From NCBI GenBank assembly GCA_030432255.1, contig JAUIHS010000003.1:62001-126000 (forward strand): a stretch of DNA of 64,000 bases, written 5' to 3'. Below are positions 29,521-38,061 of this stretch, piece by piece. The notes under the pieces were generated by a model. That model made no database searches. It had not been told where the DNA came from and saw nothing but the letters and a program-made list of their open reading frames with translations. Both the position numbers and the translations under genes were made by a program. Position 1 is the first letter of the stretch. Every line of letters starts with the position of its first letter. This stretch comes from Phycisphaerae bacterium (GTDB lineage Bacteria > Planctomycetota > Phycisphaerae > Phycisphaerales > UBA1924).

Positions 29521-30555
29521 ATGATTGATCACTCCGGTTCCGAACAGAATCCTCTCTCGATGCAGGAGATGCATGTGAGCGTGGCGCCAGGTCAGCAAGG
29601 AAGCCCTGAGGGCGGCACGGCCCGGGATGTCACCTACCACCGCGCTGTGGGGCCGCGTCGCCTGCCGGCGGCGCGTCGTCTGGTCGAGGCGGCGGCGCCG
29701 GATGACCCGCACGCCGGCGCGAGATTCCTCGAGGTGGCCCGGCTGAACGGGATGGACCTGTCGTGTTTCTGGTACTCGACTGCCGGCGATGCAAAGGACG
29801 TTCGCCAGGTCTGCCTCTGCATTCCGGGAGCGGGGCGGACGGGGATGTTCTTCACCTCTGAGCCTCGCGGGTCGTCTGAGGCCGCGGAACTCGGAGGGCT
29901 GATTGACCACGTGTGTCGCCAGCTTGACGACGTGATCCTGGCTCAGACTCTGCTGGCCGAGCATGAGGAGGGAGCGCTCGAAGCGTTCCTGGCGGGCGGA
30001 TTCCAGCGGATCGGGCGGTTGAGCTATCTTCGACTGCCGATGCCGGGGAGCCGCGATGCCGTCCCGGATGCGGACATGCCACCGGGCTTCACATGTTCCA
30101 ACTGGCGGACCGGTGAAGACCCCGTGCTGATCGAGGCGCTGGAGCGTTCCTATGAGGGGACACTGGACTGTCCTGAACTGTGCGGGCTGCGTCCGATGGC
30201 GGACGTTCTGGAGAGCCACCGGGCGACTGGCGAGTTTCATGCCCGGAACTGGTGGCTCCTGCGCCGGGGTGAGGAGGTGCTCGGGGCCATGCTCTTCAAC
30301 GTGCTGAAGGCCCAGGACTCCGTGGAACTGGTGTACATGGGCGTTGCGCCGGAGACGCGCGGCCTCGGAGTGGCCTCAGCGATGCTCTCAGCGGGCCTCA
30401 AGTCGCTTGCCGGGCGCCCGGAGTCAACCGTCACGTGCGCCGTCGACCACCGGAATGAACCGGCACGCAGGCTCTATGCGCGCTTCGGCTTCAAGGAGAG
30501 CGCGGAGCGCACGGCATGCATTCGTTCGCTTCAGGGGCGCAATCCAAAAGTGTAG
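29521..30555 (+). CDS. GNAT family N-acetyltransferase
   Basis: A 344-residue protein. Residues 260-335 carry the acetyl-CoA binding core of the GNAT fold: LVYMGVAPETRGLGVASAML includes the R-x-x-G-x-A type loop, and RRLYARFGF is the usual late motif. The first half resembles a second, degenerate GNAT-like unit (LIDHVCRQLDDVILAQTLL, then FLAGGFQRIGRLSYLRL). The start is uncertain: GTG at 29575 has AGGAG six bases before it, while the ATG at 29521 lacks such a site. The substrate is unknown. A palindrome spans its stop codon. Confidence 0.8.
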   Translation: MIDHSGSEQNPLSMQEMHVSVAPGQQGSPEGGTARDVTYHRAVGPRRLPAARRLVEAAAPDDPHAGARFLEVARLNGMDLSCFWYSTAGDAKDVRQVCLCIPGAGRTGMFFTSEPRGSSEAAELGGLIDHVCRQLDDVILAQTLLAEHEEGALEAFLAGGFQRIGRLSYLRLPMPGSRDAVPDADMPPGFTCSNWRTGEDPVLIEALERSYEGTLDCPELCGLRPMADVLESHRATGEFHARNWWLLRRGEEVLGAMLFNVLKAQDSVELVYMGVAPETRGLGVASAMLSAGLKSLAGRPESTVTCAVDHRNEPARRLYARFGFKESAERTACIRSLQGRNPKV

Positions 30556-30566
30556 CACAAGCTACA
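30551..30566. repeat. small perfect palindrome at the GNAT stop codon
   Basis: TGTAGC and GCTACA are exact inverted repeats with a four-base loop, overlapping the TAG stop of the acetyltransferase gene. No T-run follows on either strand, so an intrinsic terminator is unlikely. It may be a weak hairpin or an operator at the edge of the dnaA upstream region. Confidence 0.45.
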
Positions 30567-31034
30567 TGTTGGTAGTTTGTGAGATGCGCTGGACACAACG
30601 TGCAGTGGGTGAGAGCAGGGGGGGTGCCATACATGTTGGCGAACGAGGTCCATGGTGTCCTCGCAACGTCGTCCGGACGGCACGTTTTCCCCTTGTTTTC
30701 AAAGGTTTGCGGCACTGTCGTGTCTCATTGTGAATGCAAAAAATCTCAGGTCTGATTCTGCCGCGAATCGGGCAAAAACTGCTCGGCGTTCCGTGTGTTC
30801 AATCGAGACCGTGTTGAACTGGCTTCGCTTTGCAGTAGCTTTACGTTCCCAGTCACTGGACGACTGAGCGGCAGAGCAGCAAGGCTCGCAGCACAAATTC
30901 CGATTCCTCCACCGCCGGATGAGCACAGGACGAGCCCGTCCGGCAAGACCCAGATGGTCATTGCGGGGAAAGCCGGTCCCTGATCGGCGTCGGTATCGCT
31001 GCGCCCGCGTCCCACGGAACCGCCGGGTCCCGAG
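30567..31034. other. non-coding stretch upstream of dnaA; possible origin region
   Basis: About 470 bp with no convincing gene. It is less GC-rich than its surroundings and contains two copies of TACATGTTGG (one at 30563-30572 overlapping the palindrome, one at 30630-30639), an A-rich patch (30737-30743) and several loosely related words (TGTTTTCAA, TGTGTTCAA, GTGTTGAAC). No exact E. coli-type DnaA box (TTATCCACA) is present. It may hold the dnaA promoter and possibly an origin; neither is proven. Confidence 0.35.
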
Positions 31035-32678
31035 GTGAACGCGCACGCCTGGCTGACGTCAGTGTTGAACGGACTCAGAACAGTCGTGAACCAGCGGGCG
31101 GAGGCCCGCACCGCTCAGGGATGGGTGTTGACCGTGCAGATGAGACGCGGAACCGCAATGGATGCCCGGATTGCCGACAGGCTTTCGGAGATCGTGGGGC
31201 AGGGACGTTTCCAGAAGTACTTCGAGGACAAGGCCAGGCTCAGAATGGTCGAGCGGACACTCGATGTGGCCGTTCCGACCGCTTTCCACGCCGAATGGCT
31301 CGGGCGCAACTTCGGACGCATGGTGCGCGATGCCGCCTGCCTCGAGACAGGGATGACCGAATTGACCGTCCGCTGGCGCGTCGACCCGACCGCATTCCCC
31401 ACCAACGGAGGCGGGTCGACGGAGGGCCGACCGGATCGAACGACTCAAAGGACGACGCGTCCCACCACCTTCGCGTCCTCCGGAGGCCGCGCCCGCGCGG
31501 CCCATCCGTCACGAGTCGCACCCGGTCGGCCCGCACCAGGGACGGGCGGGAGAGCCATCGGTTTCGATCCTGATTCCGATCGCTACGGGCTCAACGCCAT
31601 CATCGTCGGACCCTGCAATCGCCTCGCGCACTCCGTTTCGCTCAAAGTCGCGAGCGGTGACTGCACGCCGGGGCTCAACCTGCTCGTCCTGCACGGCGAC
31701 TGCGGACTGGGCAAGACGCACCTCCTCCAGGGGATCGCGGCTCACTACTTTCGCCAGCACCCCGGTGCCTCGGTCAGGTACATCTCCGGCGAGGAGTTCA
31801 CGAACGAGTACATCCGGGCTGTTCGATCCGGCCAGATCGAAGCCTTCCGTCAGTCCTTCCGCAACATCGATCTCCTCTGTCTCGACGACATGCACTTCAT
31901 CGCCGGGAAAGACGCCACACAGTCTGAGTTTCTCCACACCTTTGATGCGCTGGATCTCCACGGCGCCCGCGTCGTGCTGGCATCGGATGCTCATCCGCGG
32001 CAGATCAAGCACCTCAACGATCGCCTCGCGTCGCGATGTGTCTCCGGCCTGGTTGTGCAACTGGAGTCTCCCGATTTCGAGACCCGCCTGACAGCACTCA
32101 GACGCCTCAGTCGGATGCGCGGGCTCGTTGTCGAAGATGAGGCGCTGCGCATCGTGGCCGATTCGTGCGAAGGCTCATTCAGGGATCTCGGCGGCATCCT
32201 CACGCGCATTCAGGCCCTGGCGACCCTGCTCCCGGAAACAGCCGGAACGACCGGGAGCATCGGGCCGGCGCTGGTCGAGACTGCACTTCGGACTCGGGCA
32301 CGCTCGCGGCTTGAACGCCCCGTGCGCATCGACGAGATCGTGGATGCCGTGTGCTCGCAGTTGAGCGTCGAACCCTCGGAGGTGCTCGGCAAAGGGCGAC
32401 ACAGACGAGTTGTGCTCGCTCGCGGCGTCGCCGCGTTCCTCGCTCGCGACCTCACGACCCATTCCTATCCGGAGATCGCGCGGGGTCTGAACCGATCCAA
32501 CCATTCCACGATCGTGACAGCGACTCAGCGTGTGAGCCGTCAGATTGATGAAGGTGCATCGTGTCGCCTCGGCAACGGCATCCCCGAGGTCAGGGTCTCC
32601 GATGTGTGCGAGCGGGTACGGCGACAGGTCCTCGGGTCTTCGCCGTTTACCACGCGACGTGGCCGATCCTCGCGCTGA
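31035..32678 (+). CDS. dnaA: chromosomal replication initiator DnaA
   Basis: DnaA binds origin DNA boxes and opens the duplex. Domain I is visible (about residues 42-105, IADRLSEIVGQGRFQKYFED), then a basic, low-complexity linker (domain II). The AAA+ domain III has Walker A GDCGLGKTHL and Walker B LLCLDDMHFIAGK. The helix-turn-helix domain IV has the signature YPEIARGLNRSNHSTIV. The product is 547 residues from the GTG at 31035; ATGs at 31140 and 31158 would start just before domain I and are good alternatives. The C-terminus runs beyond the signature by more than usual. Neither dnaN, recF nor gyrB is adjacent. Confidence 0.92.
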   Translation: MNAHAWLTSVLNGLRTVVNQRAEARTAQGWVLTVQMRRGTAMDARIADRLSEIVGQGRFQKYFEDKARLRMVERTLDVAVPTAFHAEWLGRNFGRMVRDAACLETGMTELTVRWRVDPTAFPTNGGGSTEGRPDRTTQRTTRPTTFASSGGRARAAHPSRVAPGRPAPGTGGRAIGFDPDSDRYGLNAIIVGPCNRLAHSVSLKVASGDCTPGLNLLVLHGDCGLGKTHLLQGIAAHYFRQHPGASVRYISGEEFTNEYIRAVRSGQIEAFRQSFRNIDLLCLDDMHFIAGKDATQSEFLHTFDALDLHGARVVLASDAHPRQIKHLNDRLASRCVSGLVVQLESPDFETRLTALRRLSRMRGLVVEDEALRIVADSCEGSFRDLGGILTRIQALATLLPETAGTTGSIGPALVETALRTRARSRLERPVRIDEIVDAVCSQLSVEPSEVLGKGRHRRVVLARGVAAFLARDLTTHSYPEIARGLNRSNHSTIVTATQRVSRQIDEGASCRLGNGIPEVRVSDVCERVRRQVLGSSPFTTRRGRSSR

Positions 32679-32765
32679 CGGTCACTCCCTTTTCGGGTAT
32701 TGTGGAGTGAGGTTAAGCGGCGTGGAGTGCCGCGCCATCTTTCGTCATGGCATGGAGTCGCCGCG

Positions 32766-33914
32766 ATGGTTGACGAAGTTCCCCTGAGTCGTCCGGACGT
32801 AACCGGCGCAGAGATCGAGGCGGTGCTCGACGTCCTGCGATCGGGCCGACTGTCGATTGGTCCGGTCCAGGAGGAGTTCGAGTCTCTGGTCGCGCGGCGT
32901 GTCGGCGTTCGCCACGCGGTGGCGTGTTCATCGGGGACGGCGGGACTTCACATGGCGATGGTGGGTCTGGGGATCGGACCCGGCGACGAGGTGATCACGA
33001 CCCCGTTCAGTTTCATCGCGTCATCGAACTCGATTCTGTTCGTCGGTGCGAAGCCGGTCTTTGTCGACATTGATCCCTCATCGCTGAACATGAACCCCGA
33101 CGCCGTGGAAGCGGCCATCACGCCCCGCACGAAGGCGATCGTGGCGGTGGAGACCTTCGGGAATCCCCGGCATATGGAGCGTTACCGCGCCATCGCGGAC
33201 AAGCACGAGATCCGCATGATCGAGGACTGCTGCGAAGCGCTCGGCGCATCTCACAAGCGGACGAGCGCCGGCGCTTTCGGTCACGTGGGTGTCTTCGGCT
33301 TCTATCCCAACAAGCAGATCACGACGGGCGAGGGTGGCATGCTGGTCACGGATGATGACCGGCTCGCGGAGTTCTGCCGTTCACTGAGGAACCAGGGTCG
33401 TGGGAACGCCAGTGGAACCGGATCGTGGTTCGCATTCGAGCGGCTTGGATACAACTACCGTATGTCCGAACTCCACGCTGCATTGGGCGTCGCTCAGATG
33501 CGCCGTCTCGACTCGATCCTTCAGCAGCGTGCGATGGTGGCTGAACGCTACATCGAACGGTTTCTCGACAACAGCGAGATCATCCTGCCGAGCATCGATT
33601 CGGATTCGCGCATGAGTTGGTTCGTCTTCGTGGTCCGGCTCGCTCACGAGTACACGGAGGAAGAACGGGATCGCATCGTAGAGGGCATGCACCGGCATGA
33701 TGTCGGCGCCGCGCCGTACTTCCCGTGCATCCATCTCCAGCCCTTCTACCGCGAACGCTTCGGCTACGCGCCGGGCCAGTTCCCCATTGCAGAGTCCGTG
33801 TCCCAGCGGACCATTGCGCTGCCTTTCTATACCGGACTCTCCCGACGAGATGGTGAGTTCGCGGCGCAGACGTTTGAACTCATGCTCAGCCGCGAGAATC
33901 TCCGGCGGACCTGA
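32766..33914 (+). CDS. DegT/DnrJ/EryC1/StrS family aminotransferase
   Basis: A PLP-dependent aminotransferase of the sugar-modifying family. The ATG at 32766 has GGAG upstream and gives 382 residues, the normal length. Seen motifs: GRLSIGPVQEEFE, VACSSGTAGLHMAM (PLP phosphate pocket), MIEDCCEALGA (Asp that holds the pyridine nitrogen) and FYPNKQITTGEGG with the catalytic Lys. Such enzymes make amino sugars for surface polysaccharide or glycan modification. No sugar-nucleotide genes lie beside it, so the substrate cannot be named. Confidence 0.9.
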   Translation: MVDEVPLSRPDVTGAEIEAVLDVLRSGRLSIGPVQEEFESLVARRVGVRHAVACSSGTAGLHMAMVGLGIGPGDEVITTPFSFIASSNSILFVGAKPVFVDIDPSSLNMNPDAVEAAITPRTKAIVAVETFGNPRHMERYRAIADKHEIRMIEDCCEALGASHKRTSAGAFGHVGVFGFYPNKQITTGEGGMLVTDDDRLAEFCRSLRNQGRGNASGTGSWFAFERLGYNYRMSELHAALGVAQMRRLDSILQQRAMVAERYIERFLDNSEIILPSIDSDSRMSWFVFVVRLAHEYTEEERDRIVEGMHRHDVGAAPYFPCIHLQPFYRERFGYAPGQFPIAESVSQRTIALPFYTGLSRRDGEFAAQTFELMLSRENLRRT

Positions 33915-34043
33915 GGTTGCCCGGTCTGTGGCGGTCGTGCCGACTGACCACTCATGAACCATACGAGAGTTCGGTGTGCAGTTGGACTCAATCGGGATCG
34001 CCGCCGATGCAGTGGTGCAATTCCGAAGGCGAGGGCTGCGACC

Positions 34044-34397
34044 ATGCGAACTGTGCATCGAACCGGGTTCACACTGATTGACGTCATGATCACGGTTGTG
34101 GTGATCGGTATCCTGGCCGCCGTGGCGCTGCCCTATCTCACCGGGCACCTGGAGATGTCCAAGGAAGCGGCGGCTCAGAGCAGTTATAAGTCCGTCCGCG
34201 GAGCGCTGGACGTGTACTACCAGGAGCACGGGGACTGGCCCGCGACTCTGAATCCCACACTCTTCGTCAATCGCGAAGAGGTGACGATGCCGAAGGGCTG
34301 GCAGATGCGCTACGACCCGGAAGATGGCGACCTCGATCTGCTCGAAGTCCCGGTCGAAGATTGGACCGAGGCGGAGAGTGTTGTCGTCGTCGAGTGA
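34044..34397 (+). CDS. type II secretion/type IV pilin-like prepilin (GspG-like)
   Basis: A 117-residue product from the ATG at 34044. It begins with a short basic leader and then GFTLIDVMITVVVIGILAAV, the class III signal cut after Gly by a prepilin peptidase and followed by the hydrophobic alpha-1 helix. The usual Glu at mature position 5 is Asp here. The C-terminal half contains YYQEHGDWPATLN, like GspG-type pseudopilins. The longer frame back to 33954 would place 30 residues before the leader and is less likely. No secretion or pilus genes are adjacent. Confidence 0.82.
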   Translation: MRTVHRTGFTLIDVMITVVVIGILAAVALPYLTGHLEMSKEAAAQSSYKSVRGALDVYYQEHGDWPATLNPTLFVNREEVTMPKGWQMRYDPEDGDLDLLEVPVEDWTEAESVVVVE

Positions 34398-34425
34398 TTC
34401 CCGCTCACTGAAGTACGCCCGAAAA

Positions 34426-34468
34426 ACAAAGCGGCCGAACGGGACCTTCCTCCAAGATCCCGATCGGC
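34426..34468 (-). terminator. hairpin terminator after the coiled-coil gene
   Basis: GGCCG (34430-34434) plus CGGG (34437-34440) pair with CCCG (34457-34460) plus CGGCC (34463-34467), with a small internal loop and a 16-base apical loop. On the minus strand the stem is followed by a T-rich tail (CTTTGTTTTT). It lies about 80 bases after the stop of the minus-strand coiled-coil gene. Confidence 0.6.
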
Positions 34469-34544
34469 CTGTTGGTGCGCCTTCCACGGGCGGGACCGTG
34501 GCGGTTCGCACGAATGCCGGCGGTGTTCGCTGTGCTGGCGCTGA

Positions 34545-34820
34545 TTATTCGGACTGATCGCCGCCCTGGGCGGACTCGAGCATCTCGCGGAGGTACTTGT
34601 TCTCGCGGCGGGTCGCCTCGAGATCGAACACCAGGTACTTCACGCTAAGGCGGAGGTAGTCGAGGGAATCCTGGAGGCCGCGAACGGTGTTGCGGATCTT
34701 GTCATGGCGTTCGCGAGCCTGCTGGGCGAGGGCGTGGAGCTGGTCCCGCTGATCCTCGGGGAGCTGGTCGATCTGGCTGATGAGTTCACCGAGCTTGTTC
34801 TGGAAGTCCTTGTCGTTCAT
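34545..34820 (-). CDS. small coiled-coil protein
   Basis: A 91-residue, highly charged, helical product (MNDKDFQNKLGELISQIDQL at the start, then EATRRENKYLREML near the end) with heptad spacing consistent with a coiled coil. There is no signal peptide and no membrane helix. GGGAG lies upstream of the ATG at 34820; the longer in-frame extension is rejected because it runs through basic, low-quality sequence. I do not recognise a named family. A hairpin terminator follows. Confidence 0.75.
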   Translation of the reverse strand: MNDKDFQNKLGELISQIDQLPEDQRDQLHALAQQARERHDKIRNTVRGLQDSLDYLRLSVKYLVFDLEATRRENKYLREMLESAQGGDQSE

Positions 34821-35091
34821 ATCTGTTTCTCCCGCAATCCAGTTCTGAGGTTGGCCGGAGGCAAACTGCCGCCACCAGCGGAAGGAGAGATACGAACCCC
34901 GTGCCAAACGCGCGGTCTTGCTGGTACGAGGGGGGTCCGAATTTAACGCCTGTAACGACTGAGGCAGCTTCGGTTGGCGGCGCGGGCACCCTTGGGGGGG
35001 TTCAGCGTCCGATAGCGTTGGAAGATTCTTGCGGCGCGCGTTCTCGGTCGAAGCCGCGTCCACTTCGGATTACAGCGCGTGTTGCACAGAA

Positions 35092-35661
35092 TCAACGCGC
35101 CGCGTGTACTCGCTGCAACGCGTTGCGTCCCGGCTCGGGTGCCTCGCGGATGATCTCGGCGAGCGCGGCCGGGTTCTCGGGCGGTGACAGGCGCAGTTCC
35201 TTGAGCGTTCGGCGGAGCTGAGTGTCTCTTGCGTCCTGATACCGGGACCAAGCTGACTCGAGGTCGGTCCGCCGTAGCATCTGGAGCGGGTCATCGAGAG
35301 CCGTGCGGGCGGCGGCCCAGTCCAGGAGGCTGGTTCCGGAGTCCGAGAATCGGTATTCGGCAAGGGTGGCTTCGAGTCGGCGGAGCGGGGTCGAGAAGGG
35401 GTCGGTGGCTGCATCCGGCAACTGGGTGAGTCGACGGACGGCTTCGTCAGCGTTATCGGGAAGGACCTCGGCGGGGACGACCACCTCAATCGGGGCGTGG
35501 CTGGTCAGGAGTCGCTTGAGTCCCGCCCGCGAGAACCGGATGGCCAGGCGCTGGGCTTCGGCTCCGTCCTGCGAGAATGGCTCAGCCTTCTCGATCTCAC
35601 CGATACCCCATTCGGGACGGGTTGCGTGGCGGACGTGCTGGCCGCGTTCGAGGTGATCCAT
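35092..35661 (-). CDS. DUF3553 domain protein
   Basis: A 189-residue product. The N-terminus, HLERGQHVRHATRPEWGIG, matches the opening of the DUF3553 domain, which also occurs at the C-terminus of some UvrD-type helicases and is thought to be a small beta fold. The remainder is charged and helical with no recognisable domain. I chose the ATG at 35661 because the domain normally begins there; the frame stays open further upstream (for example ATG at 35727) without familiar sequence. It is divergent from rpoZ, with a 174-bp gap between the two starts that probably carries both promoters. Confidence 0.7.
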   Translation of the reverse strand: MDHLERGQHVRHATRPEWGIGEIEKAEPFSQDGAEAQRLAIRFSRAGLKRLLTSHAPIEVVVPAEVLPDNADEAVRRLTQLPDAATDPFSTPLRRLEATLAEYRFSDSGTSLLDWAAARTALDDPLQMLRRTDLESAWSRYQDARDTQLRRTLKELRLSPPENPAALAEIIREAPEPGRNALQRVHAAR

Positions 35662-35835
35662 GACGTTGCGGATTCCGAAGGGGTGTTGGGGGGGTTGCTT
35701 GCCAACCCGGATCTCGACCCGTACCATACCCGGTTCTACCAGCCGAATCAGGCAGGCATGTCGGGGTTCAGTGGAAATTGGAACTGTTGAACCGCGCGTC
35801 TGTCGGACGGCGAGACGAGTCGGAGACCCACGAGC

Positions 35836-36075
35836 ATGATTGAGGCGCTCAAGAGCGAAGAAATCGTAAACAAGGTTGGCGGGCGGTTCAAACTCTGCGC
35901 GCTGATTCAGCGGCGCGTTGTTGAGCTCATGGAAGGCGGTCGTCCGCTCGTCGAGCGCGATGGTCGTTCTGATCTCGAAGTCGTGATCGACGAGATCATG
36001 CAGGAGAAGATCGGCATCGACTGGGATTCGAGTGACCTTCCTGGTCCGAGGCCGATGATCGAGTCCGGCGCCTGA
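35836..36075 (+). CDS. rpoZ: RNA polymerase omega subunit
   Basis: A 79-residue omega-like protein: FKLCALIQRRVVELMEGG followed by RPLV is the conserved core that packs against the beta' C-terminus and helps polymerase assembly. Length is normal. It lies 11 bp ahead of coaC, the same rpoZ-coaBC neighbourhood found in many bacteria, which supports the call. Confidence 0.88.
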   Translation: MIEALKSEEIVNKVGGRFKLCALIQRRVVELMEGGRPLVERDGRSDLEVVIDEIMQEKIGIDWDSSDLPGPRPMIESGA

Positions 36076-36086
36076 GCCAAGGTCCA

Positions 36087-36650
36087 ATGCAGAACAGGCT
36101 TGCTGACAAGCGGATCATCGTCGGGGTGACCGGCGGTATCGCTGCGTACAAGACCGCAACGCTCGTCAGCCGACTGGCGCAGGCGGGTGCCGATGTCACG
36201 GTGTTGATGACCCCCGCGGCGACGCGATTCGTGACACCTCTGACGTTCCAGGCCCTCTCCGGGAATCCGGTCTACGACACGCCATGGGCGCACATCGAGT
36301 CCAGTGACCCGCAACACATCACGCTCGCCCGGCGCGCCGACCTCGCTGTCGTCGCACCCTGCACGATGGATGCGCTCGCACGCCTCGCACACGGCCGCGC
36401 TGACGACGTGATTTCGCTCGTTCTCTCGGCCGTCGATCGCAATGAGACACCGGTACTGCTGGCACCGTCGATGAATGCCGTGATGTGGGATCAGCCGGCG
36501 ACCAGGAGGAACGTCGTTCAACTTTGCGGCGATGGCTTTGATGTGATCGACCCTGATGCAGGCTGGCAGGCGTGTCGGACCGAAGGGGCCGGTCGCATGG
36601 CTGAGCCGGAACGCATTCTCGATGAGATCGGCAAGCGGCTGGCGACCTGA
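36087..36650 (+). CDS. coaC: phosphopantothenoylcysteine decarboxylase (CoaC domain only)
   Basis: A 187-residue HFCD-type flavoprotein that decarboxylates phosphopantothenoylcysteine in coenzyme A synthesis. Motifs: VGVTGGIAAYKT (FMN site), QHITLARRADLAVVAP with the catalytic His, PSMNAVMW (substrate clamp) and ACRTEGAGRM with the active-site Cys. In most bacteria it is fused to CoaB (phosphopantothenate-cysteine ligase) as a protein of about 400 residues; here the frame stops after the CoaC domain, so CoaB must be encoded elsewhere. It is closely linked to rpoZ. Confidence 0.9.
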   Translation: MQNRLADKRIIVGVTGGIAAYKTATLVSRLAQAGADVTVLMTPAATRFVTPLTFQALSGNPVYDTPWAHIESSDPQHITLARRADLAVVAPCTMDALARLAHGRADDVISLVLSAVDRNETPVLLAPSMNAVMWDQPATRRNVVQLCGDGFDVIDPDAGWQACRTEGAGRMAEPERILDEIGKRLAT

Positions 36651-36702
36651 GTACCCGGGTCTGCCGGGGTTGCCCGGCCCGACCCGTGCCCGTTCGGGTA
36701 GC

Positions 36703-37890
36703 ATGCGTCTCATGTCCCGACCTGACAACATCCGACGACCTGTTCCCGTCACCATGACCGAACTCACGGCTGGTCTGGTCTGGCCAACGATCTGTCGTGC
36801 GGCCGGCATGGCGGCGCAGCCGCCGCGGTTGATCCTGGGCATCCTGGTGGTCGCGGCGATCCAACTGCTTGGCTACCTGTTCGACCGCATTCGGGGCGAT
36901 GTCGGAGATCTGGAGCAAGGCGTTTTTGAGGGGTTGTGGGACTCATTCGTCGGCTTGGGCCACATGGTCTTTGCTCCCGGCAGTTGGGATCCGGCCCATG
37001 TCGCCGCGAGTGCCGGCGAGGGGGCGCTCCGCTTCATCGGCACGTGGACCATGCTGTTTCGCGAGTATCCGGTCAGTTCGATATTCGTGTTGCTGATCAT
37101 CTTTCTTCCGGCATGGACTCTCGGGGGCGGCGCGATCTGCCGCATGATCGCGGTGGATCTTGCCGGTCACTACAACATGAGCGTGCGCGAGGCACTGGGA
37201 TGTTCCTTGCAGCGATGGAAGACATCAGTTGCGGCGATGCTGCTCCCGGCGGTTCTGTTCGTCCTGATGTCACTGGGTATCGCGGCATCGGGCTGGCTCC
37301 TGCTCTCGCCGGCCCTGAGCATCGTGGGGGCTGTTCTCTATGGCGTGTTGCTGTTCGTGGGCCTGCTGGCGACGCTCCTCCTGGTTGTCGGTCTCTTCAC
37401 AAATCCGCTCATGCTGCCGGCGGTGCAGGCGGAGGGTTCGGACGTTCTGGATGCGATGCAGCGAGCGTTTGCATACCTGCTCGGTCGACCGGGTCGGTTC
37501 CTCCTGTACCTGCTGATCGCGGTCCTCACCGGTGTGGTCGCGGTCTCGATCGCGGGCTTCATCCTGATGCAGACGCTGGTTCTGACGGAGTCCTTGGCGA
37601 CGGCATGGCTTTCAACTGATCAGCACGGCGAACTCTTCGGCGGTGATTTCGATGGGGCATCATCGAGTGTGATTGCGTTCTGGGAAGATGTCGTACATGC
37701 GATCTGGAATGGCTACATCGTCTCCTACTTCTTCTCGGTGTCGACGGCCATGTACCTTGTATTGCGACGGGTCAATGACGATCAGGACATGTCGGAGATC
37801 TGGATGCCCGGCATGATTGACGGGACCATGGCCGCGGAGGATGACGCCCCTCGACCCGAAGCGGCGACGATGTCCGACGGCGAAGGCTGA
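36703..37890 (+). CDS. polytopic membrane protein of unknown function
   Basis: A roughly 395-residue integral membrane protein with about six hydrophobic helices: near the N-terminus (ILGILVVAAIQLLGYLF), YPVSSIFVLLIIFLPAW, VAAMLLPAVLFVLMSLGIAA, a Leu-rich pair (VLYGVLLFVGLLATLLLVVG) and FLLYLLIAVLTGVVAVSIAG. The tail is acidic and soluble. It resembles DUF-type membrane proteins with a repeated 'domain of helices plus TNPL' layout, but I cannot name the family. The start is uncertain (ATG at 36703, 36712 or 36754); the longest frame from 36556 would overlap coaC and is rejected. Confidence 0.7.
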   Translation: MRLMSRPDNIRRPVPVTMTELTAGLVWPTICRAAGMAAQPPRLILGILVVAAIQLLGYLFDRIRGDVGDLEQGVFEGLWDSFVGLGHMVFAPGSWDPAHVAASAGEGALRFIGTWTMLFREYPVSSIFVLLIIFLPAWTLGGGAICRMIAVDLAGHYNMSVREALGCSLQRWKTSVAAMLLPAVLFVLMSLGIAASGWLLLSPALSIVGAVLYGVLLFVGLLATLLLVVGLFTNPLMLPAVQAEGSDVLDAMQRAFAYLLGRPGRFLLYLLIAVLTGVVAVSIAGFILMQTLVLTESLATAWLSTDQHGELFGGDFDGASSSVIAFWEDVVHAIWNGYIVSYFFSVSTAMYLVLRRVNDDQDMSEIWMPGMIDGTMAAEDDAPRPEAATMSDGEG

Positions 37891-37924
37891 TCGCCTTCGA
37901 GCGTCGCCTAAGATCAGACGTCAC

Positions 37925-38008
37925 GGGCCTGTGGCGGAATCGGTAGACGCGGCGGACTTAAAATCCGCTTTCCGAAAGGGAGTGAGGGTTCGAGTCCCTC
38001 CGGGCCCA
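37925..38008 (+). tRNA. tRNA-Leu (UAA)
   Basis: The seven-base acceptor stem pairs GGGCCTG with CGGGCCC followed by discriminator A. The anticodon loop CTTAAAA gives anticodon UAA, closed by GCGGA/TCCGC. The T-arm GAGGGTTCGAGTCCCTC is standard and a long variable arm is present, as expected for a class II leucine tRNA. CCA is not encoded. Confidence 0.96.
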
Positions 38009-38061
38009 CTTGAGGGGGAAGCAGGGGGGTGCGAAGGTTGGGGCCCGGCGATGGCACTCGC

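Noticed and set aside
30567-31034. Exact DnaA-box cluster
   Set aside because: No TTATCCACA-type box was found on either strand; only loosely related words occur, so no origin is annotated as a feature.
36556-36702. Upstream extension of the membrane protein into coaC
   Set aside because: It would overlap the conserved end of coaC and precedes better placed ATG codons at 36703 and 36712.
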